Origin: Panaeolus papilionaceus
Lineage: Eukaryota; Basidiomycota; Agaricomycetes; Agaricales
DNA length: 64,000 nucleotides
Assembly: GCA_015501605.1 (NCBI GenBank)
Contig: JADNRZ010000036.1
Location: 1-64,000 of the forward strand
Direction of reading: 5' to 3'
Shown: piece after piece, positions 22,331-34,659 of the stretch
Numbering within the stretch: position 1 is the stretch's first letter
How the letters are laid out: every line of letters begins with the position of its first letter
Position numbers and translations under genes: made by a program
The notes under the pieces: model-generated
Seen by the model: only the letters and a program-made list of their open reading frames with translations
What the model was told of the DNA's origin: nothing
Database searches by the model: none

Positions 22331-22706
22331 CACATTTCATATTCTACTTTCACTCTTTATGTCTACTCATAATAATAGTCTACTGTAAGCTAGTTATATA
22401 TGTCATAGGTTCTTAGGTGCAATACATGCTTTTTGATCTTTCATATTACATGTTGGACTTGGAATTGAGAAGAATAATGAAAGCTGCTATGCAAATTACA
22501 AGACTTTCAGAAATACTACAAAGACTATCAGAAAGCTCCTGGAGACTTTCCAAAGTCTTCGGAAAGCTGTTTCAAAATAGGACTTAGAACCTCTAAGACT
22601 CTCAGAAGACTCCAGGTATCTTTGTTAGGTTTTGTTCTTTTGGAGTCTCCAGGAGTCTCCAGGAGGCTTTCCAAAGTCTCCACACCCGAAGTGCCTTTTC
22701 CTGATG

Positions 22707-23820
22707 TATCTGTGTGTCCAAATGTCTCACCCAAATATTCTAGATTTGCTACAGATTATATCTTTATGAAGAAGCAATGCTGAGCTAGATTTACTCATGG
22801 ATTCAGACAGATTATCAGAATGGGATGGATTAGACATATTTACTTCAAGAGGTGCGATTTAGATCTATTGAACACAGACCAGAAACTTGCAGCTTGATCA
22901 GAAATTCATACAGACAAAGATTTCAATGGGCCAAGGCAGCACAAAAAAATGTGCACCTCTTAATATAAATAATGGATGGATGTTTATTGTTATAATATCT
23001 ACCTAATGTTTAATAATAATATTTTCAAATTACTATCAGGCCCCTTGTCATAATGTTAGACAAAGTTCAACTTCAACTCAGTTAATACCCAGTAAGTGAC
23101 GATCAGTCACATGCCTAACTGGACTGATGCTGCACACAGCAATATCTGAGGCCTTTGCAAGCATTGTAGCAAGCATTGATCATTGCAACACAGGTGAGAT
23201 GTGTGTGTGGACTGATTCTAATGCACAGCATAGGACCAAGGCCTGTATATATTTGAAATAAAATAATGCTGCTTTTTATGTGTGTGGTGTATTGGAAGCT
23301 ATTAAGTTCATTTGAGAGTGCTTTCTGTTGAGGTATCAGGCAGTGACTGGATTAGGTAGGAGTAGATCACATAATCACATAATCACCTAATCTGGTCTTA
23401 TCTGGCTGCAAACCCACAGAAAACCTTTAATTTTGCACTGGGGGATCTTCCCCTAGACCTCAAATTAATTATATTTCATATCTAACCTATTTATTATAAT
23501 TATTAAGGCTAAAATCAGGATCACAGGTGTGTTAATAAATTAATTGCTGCATTTTCTATGCTATGTGACCATATAAGGCAGTTCAAAAATACAGTCACAT
23601 GATCTATCAACTCAAGGGACAACCACCATCACTTCAACAAGTTGCACTCAATCCACACATAACTGTCATAAGTGTCCCCTTTGCTCACCTCCTCAAGTTG
23701 TACTACCACAGAATTGATGAAGTGTCCTGTATTATATTGCACATATCACCATTTTTGGGGGGGTTAAAAGGCTAATTATTGTTTACAGATTGCTTGTATA
23801 TCATTTTCACTTATTTCACT
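22707..23820. other. No gene seen
   Basis: AT-rich, short frames only. Nothing recognisable apart from a short G run near 23757. Confidence 0.4.
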
Positions 23821-23824
23821 TACA

Positions 23825-24310
23825 ATGGAGAATAGCCCTCAAGTAAGCACTGTCCTTGATGACTGCCTTGCCAATCAATCCCTGGTGAGTATCAAATTTC
23901 TGGAAGCCATTTCTGTACCTTACTTTGATCACAGTGCGAGCCATTTGATTTGCAAAGCAAAGAGGACATTACTGGATTACTGTCCACCACCCAGATGCTA
24001 CGTGCACAGCACCTAGACAAAAGGAGAGACCTTGTCCAGCAACTAAAAGTTACAACAGACACCCTTTGCCAAGTGGAGCAAAGGATGGCTGACTTAGATA
24101 TTCAGCTTGGACGATTGTACTATGCTATTGGTGCATCTGGTTTCAGAATACCTGCTCTCATACATCCACCCTTTGTTCAATATCAGGTTACCCAACATTG
24201 CAGTAAGACATACTTAAATATATCCTGCTCATGTTCATTAACAACTTTCATAGACAACACTGACCATCTCTGGGGAGGATGGGCACCCTATATCAATCGT
24301 CTTGGATTAG
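23825..24310 (+). CDS. Small hypothetical protein with a coiled-coil segment
   Basis: Three exons can be joined: 23825-23884, 23935-24186 and 24254-24310, with GTGAGT and GTTACC donors and CACAG and CATAG acceptors, giving about 122 residues. Exon 2 (CEPFDLQSKEDITGLL to IHPPFVQYQ) is convincing: it is open, rich in charged residues and has heptad-like Leu/Val spacing over LDKRRDLVQQLKV and the following DLDIQLGRL. The last exon is tentative because its donor is not strong. No family recognised. Confidence 0.4.
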
Positions 24311-24735
24311 TTAATATTCAATGTTTGTCTTCTAATTTTTGTGCAAAAATTTAATCCTCCTTTAAAAATATTTTCTTGTGTGACACTTGCCAGGTCTGAT
24401 GTTCTTTGGTGTTCTATACCTATCCCAAAAATGAAAATATTCAGGGATAGTTCAGGGTCAGTTTGCTTGTTCATATATGTTTCAGAACATAGCTTTGGTT
24501 CTCAATCCCCTCACAAACCTTTCCTTCAGCCTCACTTTTTATTTTTTTATTGGCCCAGAATTTCTCCCTTCAAACCTCCCTAATGGCGAGTAAACAGCCT
24601 ACCACTCGCAAGAATACTAACACTATGTCTAATTCTACAAAGTGCATGCAAACAACCTGTCAACCAAAATGTAAGGTCATATACTGTTTTTGAGGTCAAC
24701 AGTGACTAAGAGTCTTAAATCCAGGTTCAGCTCTG

Positions 24736-25289
24736 GTGGATATAGGTGAGTTCACATCATTACTATACCTCTTTTCTGTGGGTTATATGAAGGACTTCCT
24801 CAGAAAACACACCTCAAGTTTCCCAAAGACTCCCAATCACTATGGGTGTAAAGAGAAAGGATCTAAACAGAAACAGAGTGGTAACTCTCGCTCTAAGGCT
24901 ACTAATGGTAAGCACTGTTCTACTCTCATCTGTCAGAGGTGGGACTCTGGCAGAGTTATTGACAAATCACGTCGTCCTAAACGTCCTAGAATGAAACCAA
25001 CCAGCGACCAATAATGCTGCACCACCCAGCAACAAAGAAAGCACTGCCCTGCCAATATCCAAGGGCGCCCAAAGCATCAGAAAGTCAGTCACATTGACAG
25101 ACTGAACAAGGAGTCCAAGATTATAGGCCAAGATTTAATGTGTTCCATGGCAAAGTCTCAGGGACATAAATGCAAACCAAGTGCTACAGTCAATGATGGT
25201 CTGTTCAATATACCAGAGGACACACCAATCAACAGCATGGCCCCTCCAACAAAGAAGCAGAGGATGGTTTTGCCTTTCATGGTTTGACT
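24736..25289 (+). pseudogene. Basic hypothetical protein with one in-frame stop
   Basis: The frame is open from 24736 to a TGA at 25287-25289 except for a single TAA at 25012-25014. Both halves look like coding for a basic, probably nuclear protein: SRRPKRPRMKP before the stop and PTKKQRMVLPF at the end resemble nuclear localisation signals. Lys, Ser and Gln are abundant, and there is no catalytic motif. It could be an exon of the gene at 23825 or part of a decayed transposon ORF. Confidence 0.35.
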
Positions 25290-25499
25290 TTTTTTGGCTG
25301 CTTATTTACACACTGGCAAGAGGCTAATTTGTACTGCAAAAGGGTAACTCAACTCTTGGGAATGCAGGATTGGCGCCTACAAATCCGTTCTCCAACATCC
25401 CTTCTAAAACAACTGTTGCCCTGCCTCCTCCTTCCCAAATACCTCAAGTTCCTCACTCAGGTATACCATCAGCAATTTCCGATTTTGGGTTGTAGCATA

Positions 25500-25615
25500 G
25501 CCACTGATGGCTGTAGCATGCATCATGGCAACAGTAGCAACAGTAGCATCCATGATGGCAGCAGTAGCAACAACTAGCAAGTTAGTGCTCTGTAGCACTA
25601 CATACATTACCTCCC
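25500..25615. repeat. Short GTAGCA/GCTACA-type repeats
   Basis: GCATCATGGCAACAGTAGCA and variants repeat three times (25519-25570), followed by GTGCTCTGTAGCACTACAT. The last motif matches arrays at 47782-47940 and 57105-57322. Confidence 0.5.
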
Positions 25616-26204
25616 CCCTCTGTGTACTGCTACCTACCATGGTATGGTAATTACATAGCTATAGGGAGTGCTCTCTCTTAAAGTCATGCTGACAATTACT
25701 TATATTATTAAAACCAATGTAAACTATATGCTAGACTACAAATAATTGTAATGTAATATGTAAATAACAGAATAGTAGTGAATTTTGAGACCAATGAGTT
25801 GGACTTATCATTTTTTTTTTGAAGTCCATTGTCTGCTTTGGTGCAACATATGAGATGGGAAAATGCTGATTAATCAAAACACAAACCAAAATGATTCCAA
25901 AAAAAGCAATTTTGATCGCACTCTCTTCTTTCCTCAACCATCATCTTTGTCCACATCTACCATATTTCCCCATCCCACAGGTGCTCTAATGGTTCTATAT
26001 ATATATATTTAAGAGACCTGGTAAGTGTTTATTATTATGGAACCAAGTGGCTGATTACTATATCATAGGATGTTATTGCTGCTTCAGCAGTGGATTTTAC
26101 CTGCACTTTAACATATTTCAGTGAGATTCCTTTTATTTTTTTTTCTTTCTTTTTCTATTTATGATATTCTTCTATTACTTCTATTATTATAGGTGCTGTA
26201 TTGT

Positions 26205-26448
26205 CACCTAAGGGTCCCACACTATCCGGCAAATTAGCTGGCAGGACCAAGTCACTCTCAGCCAACTAATTGGCTCTCGTTCTTCTTATTTTATGTACTC
26301 CTGGAGATATACTTCAATATCTCTGGACTTATAACTTCTCCTCGTCTTCAACCTCAGGTGTCTTTGTCACCGAACAGCATATCCAGCTACTCGGATATCA
26401 CCGTGAACTGCATAGCACCCTTCCCACCATCACTTCCATCCTCCACGA
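26205..26448 (+). repeat. Left terminal inverted repeat of the KDZ element
   Basis: 244 bp with an ungapped, highly similar inverted partner at 46963-47206. Similarity stops sharply after ATCCTCCACGA. The ends start CACCTAAGGG. Both TIRs carry an open frame with the same peptide pattern (ILCTPGDILQYLW), which reflects the shared DNA and is not a gene. Confidence 0.9.
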
Positions 26449-27134
26449 TGTTTGCCTCACTTCCCCCGTCCCTCTGAGTACTGACACACTTCCCGCCCTT
26501 TGTTCATCCATCCCCTCCTCCCACCTTCTCCTCTGTCACTCCAGATACGCTACACAGCCCTACATTATCGTCCATCATCTTCCCTGCTTCCCTCACTGTA
26601 TTTTCCATATTACTTGCTGCCTGCCTGGTATGCTCATTTGTCCCCAGGGTATCATGAGCCTGATGTCGACATTGTCTTGACCTACAATTGAAGAGAACAG
26701 AGGGCAACAGAGGGAAACTACATCTCTCAGTAGCTTATTTAGCCAGGGTACTATGGGTGTGTTCATCGTTGTTTGCACTCCATTTTGTACCATATCACAT
26801 TGTCATCGCCTAGTTCTGTACTCTCACACTTTTACCATCAATAAATCATTCATTATTCTCTCATCAATGATGACGTTTACCTGGCATTTTGAATTACTTT
26901 AGACCCAGAGTGAGGCTTGTGCTCATCGTTGAGCACAACAAGTCCAAGTTACTAAATCCAGAGTATCTGGTTCATTTTCAGGCACCAGCAAGCTAGATCC
27001 CAAAATGACATTTCCCCAATCATCAAAGTGGCATATTGAACTTGACAAAGGTTAATAGCTTCTTAACTTCACATTTCGGGCCCAGTGCGCTAACGTTCTC
27101 CTAACCCAGACCTGCACTCTCACCCACATACACC

Positions 27135-27690
27135 ATGCCCAAGGCTACCACTGGCCTGTCAAAATCTGTTCATATCCAGTACAGTTGAGGTTCAACGACA
27201 ATACCTCAGAACATAAAGAAGCCTATCAACTGAAATGGAAAAGACATTCAAAGGGAGCGTGATGCACTAGCACACACAATATCTAGTGAGATCGGTGCTC
27301 TCAACTGGGAATTTCAGCTGACATGAACATGAGTGAGTACTGTCCAAATACAGTCCCCCATACATAAATCTAGCGTCTATGGCTGGCTTGTTACCTTGAC
27401 CTCAAACGGCTGGGATGCATTCCAGAGCCCTCTGCTGCTTCTACTGCAACCTGGGAAATTGAAGTTGTTTCCTTTTCTTGTAAGTTCCTTGTTCTGTATA
27501 GCCTGTGCATGGTGGTAACATTTTAATTAGATTTTGGAATGCGGAGATTTCATCATGACAAGGATGTTTCCTTTTCCAATGAAACCCTTGTTCGCAGTGG
27601 ATACCTTGGGGCAATGCCAGAGAAGCCATCCTTAGTGCTTGGAGTAGATCTCCTCGAGATCTATCAACAACTGCGCCGGGTCTGCCCAAG
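27135..27690 (+). pseudogene. KDZ transposase, N-terminal segment
   Basis: Probably starts at ATG 27135 (MPKATTGLSK). The segment SEHKEAYQLKWKRHSK is followed, one base out of frame, by RERDALAHTISSEIGAL, so a frameshift lies near 27255. After an intron ending at TTAATTAG, a typical KDZ block follows (VSFSNETLVRSGYLGAMPEK, then LLEIYQQLRRVCP). The reading is cut at 27690 by the hAT element and resumes in frame at 32275 when one copy of the 8-bp target duplication is removed. The CxC cysteine region present near the N-terminus of some KDZ proteins was not identified. Confidence 0.75.
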
Positions 27691-30600
27691 TAAGGCTCCA
27701 ACCCTACGCTATACCTATACAGCCCAGCAAGTATTTATAGGGATAGGGTTAGTATAGTATAATATACGGTATAAATAGGATAAAGGGTATTTTATATAGG
27801 GATGAAATAATACAAAATTTTAGACATTATTTTAACAGCTCTATACTACCGTGCTTGGCGACGCGTCGCGTTGGAGTGGGGACCAGCTCAAAGAGATCAC
27901 TGCGAATCCACATTTTCGTCAGCAGAGCCTCTCTGATGGTCTCGGCCTTCAACGAGCTGCGCAGGTCAGTGCAAATCTGTCGGGATTTGGAAAACAGCCG
28001 TTCAACGGAAACACTGGTGGCTGGGATCGCCAGAAAATCTCTCGCCATTGTCGACAGAACAGGGAAGGCAGGAGAGTGAATCTGGCGCATCGATTAGTCA
28101 CGAAAATGACAGGATTTTGGTATGTGAGGGGAAAACATACCTTCCACCATGCTAACGGGTCAAATAAATCACCCCTTCCACCCTCAAAGGCAAAATAGCG
28201 ACGTAGCTCGTCATCCAGTTTCTCTTTTGGGGAGATCTGCCTGCCTCCCACGCTCGGGAGAGAAATATCGAAGTCGCAAAAACTTGCGAGGCTGGATGAT
28301 GGAGTCAGGGAAGGCGCAGACTGGGGCTGGTTCAGCGGATGGTCATTTGTGTTTGTGTCGTTGGCGGCGGACGCAAGCATCTCATGCTGATATTTCTCAG
28401 CAATGGAGCGGGTAAGGATCTCAATGTGAGACTTTGCGAACTCCATCGCTTTCTGGTGCCTTGCAATCTTCTGTTTGTCCTTGTCGTCAGGCGATGTCAA
28501 TGGGGCAACAGTCTTCATGAACCAAGCACTCCAAAGATAAGGATGTAAAACTATTTAATTGTTAGAATGTATTTTCGACAGAGTAGAAATAAAAAGTACA
28601 AAAATACCTGTCCCAAAGATATAGTTGTGGTTATCAACAGCCTTTTCCTTGTACTTCAACAGCTTTTTGATTCCTGCAGCGATGGCATCACGGAATGTCT
28701 GCGAGAATTCAATGGTGTTAGCTGCACAGCTATTCAAATGTGTCTCGAGCATCTCATAAAGCGGGAGGACGAAGGGTGATGTAGGCCGCTTTGATGATGA
28801 GATATGCTCTGTCGCATCTGTAAAGGGCTAAAAAAAGATATGACTCATATCAGTAGAGCTTAGAGTTGAAGTAATGAAGGAATACCTTGAGGAGCTTTTG
28901 AAGTGTTTCAAGATGTTTCCAATCTGTCTTTCTCAAGAGCAGATCAGAGTATTCATCCGACGCAGTGACCCAAGCATTAATCACCTAGTTGTGGTGACAC
29001 AATCAGGTCAACGACACAAAAGCAGACAAAATCCTCATACCTCTCGCAGTATTAATGCTCGTACAATCATCGCATAGGTGGAATTCCACCGTGTTCTCAC
29101 ATCCTTCACCACCATAAGTGACGCTAGGAGCCTGCTGAATGGGTTGTTTGGCTCAGCCTTGCGTTCACCATATTTTTCTCGGGCCAGCTTCCAGAACAGC
29201 TGCCTACGTTGGGGAGATGAGGTTATCTTGGTGACAATGAAACGAAGCTGTGAAGCGTGAATCAGTCAAACAGTAACAGGTGACAGTGAACACGAATCCA
29301 GACGCACTCGTTTCAAGGCGCTAAGTACACCTAGATCCCTCAGCTCCTCCTCTCATGTCTCCAGCTCCAGCTCCAAGAGCTTTTCAATCTCGTCAAGGTC
29401 ATCTGAGTCTCCCTCTACCTGAGCTGCATCAACAAATTCCAAGTCAGCCTCCCGATTGGCCTCTAACTCCTGCAATTCAACATCGTCTTCAGTGCGGTAG
29501 TGAATAGGAAACTTCTTGTTCATGAGGAAATGGTCAGATTCTCCTCCATCTTCTTCGCAGCATTCAGCTTCATCAAGTGCAGCGAGAATATCTTGAACAG
29601 CAAGATTGAGGACATGAGCAAGACAGTGAATGTGGCAGTCATCACGTGGTGGGATCCCATACAGCGTGAGAAGGGAGCGGTTGACAGTTCGGAACAGAAC
29701 ATTGTTTACCGATGCAGAGTCAGTTGCAATTGCTGAGAAGTACAGAAATAATTTTAATAAGTTTCTGCAACATACTGAGGCAGATAATACAATATGACTC
29801 ATCTTATTCAATGCACCAACAGCGCGTGCACTGGTTATAAATGACCTTGCAGCGTAGATGCCCTGATGTTCTTCACTCTCAAGAGGTTTGAAATCAATGA
29901 CACGTTCAATCAGTTCCCAGTCATCATTGATAAAAGATGCGATAGACCCAGCAAATGTGTAAATCATCTGTCTATTTGTCCATGTATCTGTCGCAAATGC
30001 AATTTTAGACTTGACGCACTAGAATCTCGGTGTGAAAAGGGGGGTATAAAATAAGGAAATAAATTCACGAACCGATAACTCCTTAACAACCTTGTTGTGC
30101 AGCTCTGCAAAGATCTTTGCTAACTGGTTCCTGACTGTTGTGTCGGATGGAAGAGCAAATTGGACCTTAAGGTACTTGAAGAGGTTGGCAAGCATTGGTG
30201 ATTCACCTTGAGTCCAGGGAAGGTCATCATCCAAGATCCATGCTGCAAAAATGCGAAGGAACCCTTTTTGGGTGGGTTCAATCGCTGGATTGAGCTTCCC
30301 TTCTTCGAGAAAACGGTTCATCAACTCAACAGATTTCTTGTAGTTGAATTCCGCAGGTACTGATTGAGCAGATAACTCAGGATTTTTGTTGTCATCAGCT
30401 GCTTTTTTTTTCAGGAGTCCAGGACAAGTCGCAACATGGCTTGCAAGATTATTGAATCCATTAGGGATACGAGCCTCCTGATCAAATGTAGCATTGGGTC
30501 CTTTGACTGTTCGCTCGAAGGTGCGTGCTCTGTGTAAGGTACAGGCGATCATTAGCCTAAATAGGGTGTGAATAATTATTAATTTACGTACGCAGTGCAG

Positions 30601-32266
30601 TGCTTGCACTTGAATTGCCACCGTAGTGCCAATTTGACTGTCACTGGGACTGCCTCATGGAAGTGCTGCATACTCTTGTTTGCAGGACCTCGACGTGCTC
30701 CAACCACCTTGCTCTCATCAGCTAGAACCTCCCTGAGGGCTGTGTCTCCATCAGATTCCTCTCCAGAATCAATCACAATAGGAGAAGGAGCGGTGTTGGT
30801 GTTGGATGGCTGTAAAAGGAGACGATCTTGAGCTATGAATAGATGAGATAAAAGATTGTCTTGCTTACCGTTTTAGTGGTTTTTGACTTCTTGTGTACTG
30901 GTTGCTTGGCTGCACTCTCTTTGTTTGCTGCTTGAGACTTAGATAGCTTGTGAGCTCTTCGCTTTTCCTCCTACCAATGTCACTTGTGAGCAATAATTGT
31001 CAATAATATTAAAATAATTTTACCAATGCCTTCGCTGAGTCAGTCAGCTCTGTAACTTCCTCCCGGTATTCAAGTTCAAGAAAGATTTTTTCTGGAAGGT
31101 CATCCCCTGAGTCCTCTGTATCTTCCCCTCCATGTCTTGGATTATATTCACAATCATCCTTGTCTTCCTGTGTTGACCGCTTTCGCTTTTGGGACTTATC
31201 AGGGACAAGCAGCTCCGATCGCTCCAATTCAGGTGCTGGTTCTAATGCGGCTTCGCTATCCGTGACAGAGATTAGATAGCTACACAAATAATCAAAGTAG
31301 CTAACTCACGGTGTACCAGTGTCATCCTTGATTAACTGCTTGAGCCTATCCACAATTAAGACAACTTTTGGAATTGCAGCTGCCCATGGAAAAGAGGCAG
31401 GTGCTGCCTCTATTGTGTACGCAAGATAATCAACAACCATTTTAATTCCAAATTGGCCTCTGACTATATTTGTGAGCCGACCAGCATCATCCAGGGTGTC
31501 TTGACCATAGAGAGCATCCATATGGCGATTGAAGACCACCCAGTATTCCTCGTCATCATGAGTTGTCAGATGAGTAATTCTTTTAAAAATGGTTGGGATG
31601 CGACCATTTTTGGGACCAATTGGAACTGTCCGTGGAAGTGACTCAACAAGCAGCTCCATTTCCTTGATGCGGCTGGAAAATATCTCATACATATTTTTTG
31701 GAGGGGGTAGAGTAGACATGGTGGATAGTGGGTAGTCACTTGGGGAGGTGGTGGAAATGAGAGTAATGTTAAAATTTTTATTTGATAAAGGCCGAACAGA
31801 TGACCGTTGCAAGGCGTCGGATATCAAATCATAAATTATGAATTTCACTGAGTTCACATCTGAATTCATAAGTGCTCTTTGTGCAGGAGCGCACAACATG
31901 ATGTAGAAAGGGTGGAGGATAATAGATGTATCATTTATCATTCTATAAAAATGTCCTATAGAACGAGGTGGCAGGTATCTACAGCACTTCGCAACTTGCA
32001 AGATTTGGTTTAGCACCAGAGTCCAAGATGCAGTCGCGTGCTGGCAGCTTGGCACTAAGCTGATATTTCCAAAGATAGAAATGCTAATGCAGCAGCTGTG
32101 AGCCTCAGGGATCGCCCACTGGCCTTATTAAGATTCTCTATACAATACCCTATACACAATATATACCCTATAGTCAAAAACTTCGAAGCATCCATATAGG
32201 TATACAGTATCAGATAGGGTTATACCCTATATATACGGTATAGTATATGGTAGGGTTGGAGCCTTA
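27691..32266 (-). mobile_element. Complete hAT transposon inserted in the KDZ transposase exon
   Basis: Ends: left TAAGGCTCCAACCCTACG; the right end read in reverse is TAAGGCTCCAACCCTACC. An exact 8-bp target duplication TGCCCAAG flanks it (27683-27690 and 32267-32274), the length typical of hAT elements. Subterminal zones are rich in TATACC/GGTATA motifs on both sides (27710-27790 and 32140-32250). It carries one minus-strand transposase gene. Removing the element and one TGCCCAAG restores the KDZ reading RRVCP-RLSIDAMAKAL. Confidence 0.95.
27827..31719 (-). CDS. hAT-family transposase with one in-frame stop
   Basis: Starts at ATG 31719 (MSTLPPPKNMYE) and ends at 27827; many short introns. 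Order of parts: an N-terminal region with an acidic, Lys/Arg-rich stretch (KSQKRKRSTQE); a BED-like zinc finger (WQFKCKHC, later NNLASHVATC) split by an intron near 30600; a helical region; a catalytic region with FATDTWTNRQ and ATDSASVNNVLFR; a long acidic insert; an RTRWNSTY block; and a C-terminal hAT dimerisation domain (FLAIPATSVSVERLFSKS). The enzyme would excise and reinsert the element by the hAT double-strand-break route. One TGA at 29353-29355 interrupts an otherwise continuous reading (ELET-stop-EEELRDLG), at a place where CGA is plausible. Otherwise it looks nearly intact, suggesting a fairly young copy. Confidence 0.85.
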
Positions 32267-32274
32267 TGCCCAAG

Positions 32275-32956
32275 ACTGAGCATCGATGCCATGGCTAAAG
32301 CTCTATGCCACATTCATCATGTACATACCCACATAATGCTAATTCCTCATCAATCTGACATGATCTAGCGTCTGATCCATCCTCATCTTGCTGATCAACT
32401 TAGTTCAGCATTTGACAGCTTTCTTGAAATTCAGCGCCACATCCACCAGCTCGAAAATGAGGCTCTCCAGAGACCTTCTGACTGGGCCCAAAAGAACGTG
32501 TGCGCCCCCTGTCTTTACAAAACCGCTGATGAACCAGACATGCGGTTTAGTTTTTTGGTGGCCATGGATGGTAATAATTCACTGAAGCTTGTTGACAGCA
32601 CATTTCAAGCAGGTAATGAGCATGCTGATGCACGCATATCCAACTCTACACATTGGATAACACCAGAGGATGTGAACATGTTCAAGGATGAGGTTTCCAA
32701 AAAAGTAAGTCACTTTGTTAAATACCGCTGCTCGCCACTGACAGACATGTAGCCCGTTCCTCAAAACGCCACACTGTCTGCTCCAAAAAATTCAGCCCCA
32801 GTACATTAATCGGTTCTTTACATGTTCCATTCATTTCTCACCTATTGTTCACTAGAGCTCACACAGGCAACCAGCTACCTCAGATACGCCACCTAACATT
32901 CCCGCTATTCCTACTCTATCCTCATCAAGAAAGGCAGCCATAGAAGCTAGATGATT
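32275..32956 (+). pseudogene. KDZ transposase, central segment
   Basis: Continues the reading of 27135-27690 beyond the hAT element: RLSIDAMAKALCHIHH, a short intron (GTACAT to GATCTAG), then DQLSSAFDSFLEIQ, VCAPCLYKTADEPDMRFSF, LVAMDGNNSLKLVD, and HWITPEDVNMFKDEVSKK before a GTAAGT donor. The A-MDGNNSLK and TPEDV-FKDEV blocks are characteristic of KDZ transposases; the Asp of MDGN belongs to the conserved core. A further exon-like reading (TPPNIPAIPTLSSSRKAAIE) runs to about 32950, where the inverted-repeat structure begins. Confidence 0.85.
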
Positions 32957-34659
32957 ACATCAAGACTGCAAACTGGCAGTTGGCCCGAAGTTATCAGAAC
33001 TGCCAAATTGCAGTGGGGCTTTTGGCAGAGAGATTTGGTTGTAGGGGGGGGTGGGGGTTAGGGGGGTGGAGGGTGGGTGTGGGGGGATATGAGGAACATA
33101 TATGGGTGATTTTCCGGGGGTAGGAGGATGGGTAGGGGTATTGGAGATAGGGGGGGAGGGTGGGGGGGATCCTGGACAGGGGCTAGTGGCTTATCTGGCT
33201 GGGTGGGGGTAGGGCAAATGTTGTCAGATAGATATGATATGGGTATGGGGGTGTAGAGAAAAAAATCAGGATCCCGGAATGGGTATTTTCGGGGTGGGGG
33301 GATCAGTGGTTGGCAAGCAATTAAGGAAATACTGTCTCAGAGCCAGCGATAAATCAAAATAAATCGAAAAAATAATATAAATCGCAAATAGCGCGCTCAT
33401 TTCTGCTCCGATTTGGCTGAAATTTTGAACGCGACCTCCCGCATATGAACCCCATCCATCCTTAAAAATTTATTTTTTACATGGGTCACTTGAAAAGCCC
33501 CTATCTTTGGCCCAAACAGTACCCTGCTCAATATTGCACCGCTCTGGGCACTATTTTGGGTGATCTATATATCGTTAGAAAGCTATTAACAGCCTCTATA
33601 ACATCCCACCATCCGATCTGCCAAATTGTACCAGAAGCCCAGCAGATCAGGTTTGCTTTTTCCGCTTTTTCAGCCCCTATTCCCCCTACTACAATTATTT
33701 CCTCAATATTGCTTCACTTTTGGCACTATTTGGGGAGACATATATATCATTAGAAAGGTATACACTATATCTATCTATTCATGTGGTCCAATCTGCCAAA
33801 TGTGGCCACAGGGGCAGCAGATCTGCTCTGGTTATTGTGCATTGATTAAATGAGCCCTATTTACAAATCAAATCTTCGTCCTGATCAGGAATATTAGTGT
33901 GATGTCGTTGATCCCATTTAATCTCATTAATCCTCATTAATTAGATTCGCTTTTTTGGGAAATTGGCATCACTGATCCGCTTTCAGGCACAAATGACATC
34001 ACACTAATTAATATTCCTCCTCCACCATTATTGTAGCATTTATTCCACCGCTTTTTGGGCACTTTTATATGGATATATATATATCACTAGAAAGCTACAG
34101 TTGTCTAGTATTTGAATCTGATTTTTACTTATTTAATTCCCTCCAGTAGATTACCCAAAACAGCTCCGCTTTTTTGATAATCAATTGCCCCTATTTATGA
34201 ATAGCATTATTACTGCTGCATTTTCCACCGCTTTTTTGGCACTGTTTCTGCACACCATATATACCATTAGAAAGCTATAAGTGTCTAGTTTACGAATCTA
34301 TCCTTATACCATCACTATCCTCACTGGGGAGTGCACCATTCAATTTCGCTTTTTTGGTATTTAAATGAGCCCCTATCTTTAAGTACATTTCTTTGTGCAC
34401 CATTTGTATTTATTCCCTTTATTATTTTAATTGACATATATATATCACTGGAAAGCTACAATCGTCTACTTTCAGAATCTGAAAACAGAATGGAAATGTT
34501 GTGCTTGTGGAGGGAGCAATTGCATTTCGCATTTTGGGTACTAGAGTGTGGGAACATCCCTTGATGTGCCTTCTCCTCCTCCCCCCTCCGCTTTTTTGGC
34601 TTCATTTCTCCACACCCCCTTCAGCTATCACCCTGAAACTTGCTACACCTCTATATATA
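32957..34659 (+). repeat. Left arm of a nearly perfect 1.7-kb inverted repeat
   Basis: The arm begins ACATCAAGACTGCAAACTGG and ends CTACACCTCTATATATA. The right arm (35823-37527) is its reverse complement. The pairing sums at the inner end (34651+35831) and near the outer end (32963+37520) differ by one, so only about one net base of indel has occurred over 1.7 kb. Every open frame in this arm reappears letter for letter on the other strand of the right arm. It contains a G-rich tract (33040-33310) and a diverged repeat of about 180 bp. No coding is recognised. Confidence 0.95.

Larger units (their letters stand above)
20603..22706. mobile_element. 2.1-kb non-autonomous DNA element with TIRs and TA target site
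   Basis: The left end reads CATCAGGAAAATGCACTT and the reverse complement of the right end reads CATCAGGAAAAGGCACTT. Similarity continues to a shared GGAGACT at about 33 bp. TA occurs on both outer sides (20601-20602 and 22707-22708), fitting a TA target duplication. Subterminal zones on both sides (20630-20770 and 22500-22690) are rich in repeats of the type GGAGACTTTGGAAAG and CTCCAGGAG in both orientations. The interior holds two hairpin elements and a pyrimidine-rich stretch; I found no transposase. The superfamily is uncertain. Confidence 0.6.
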
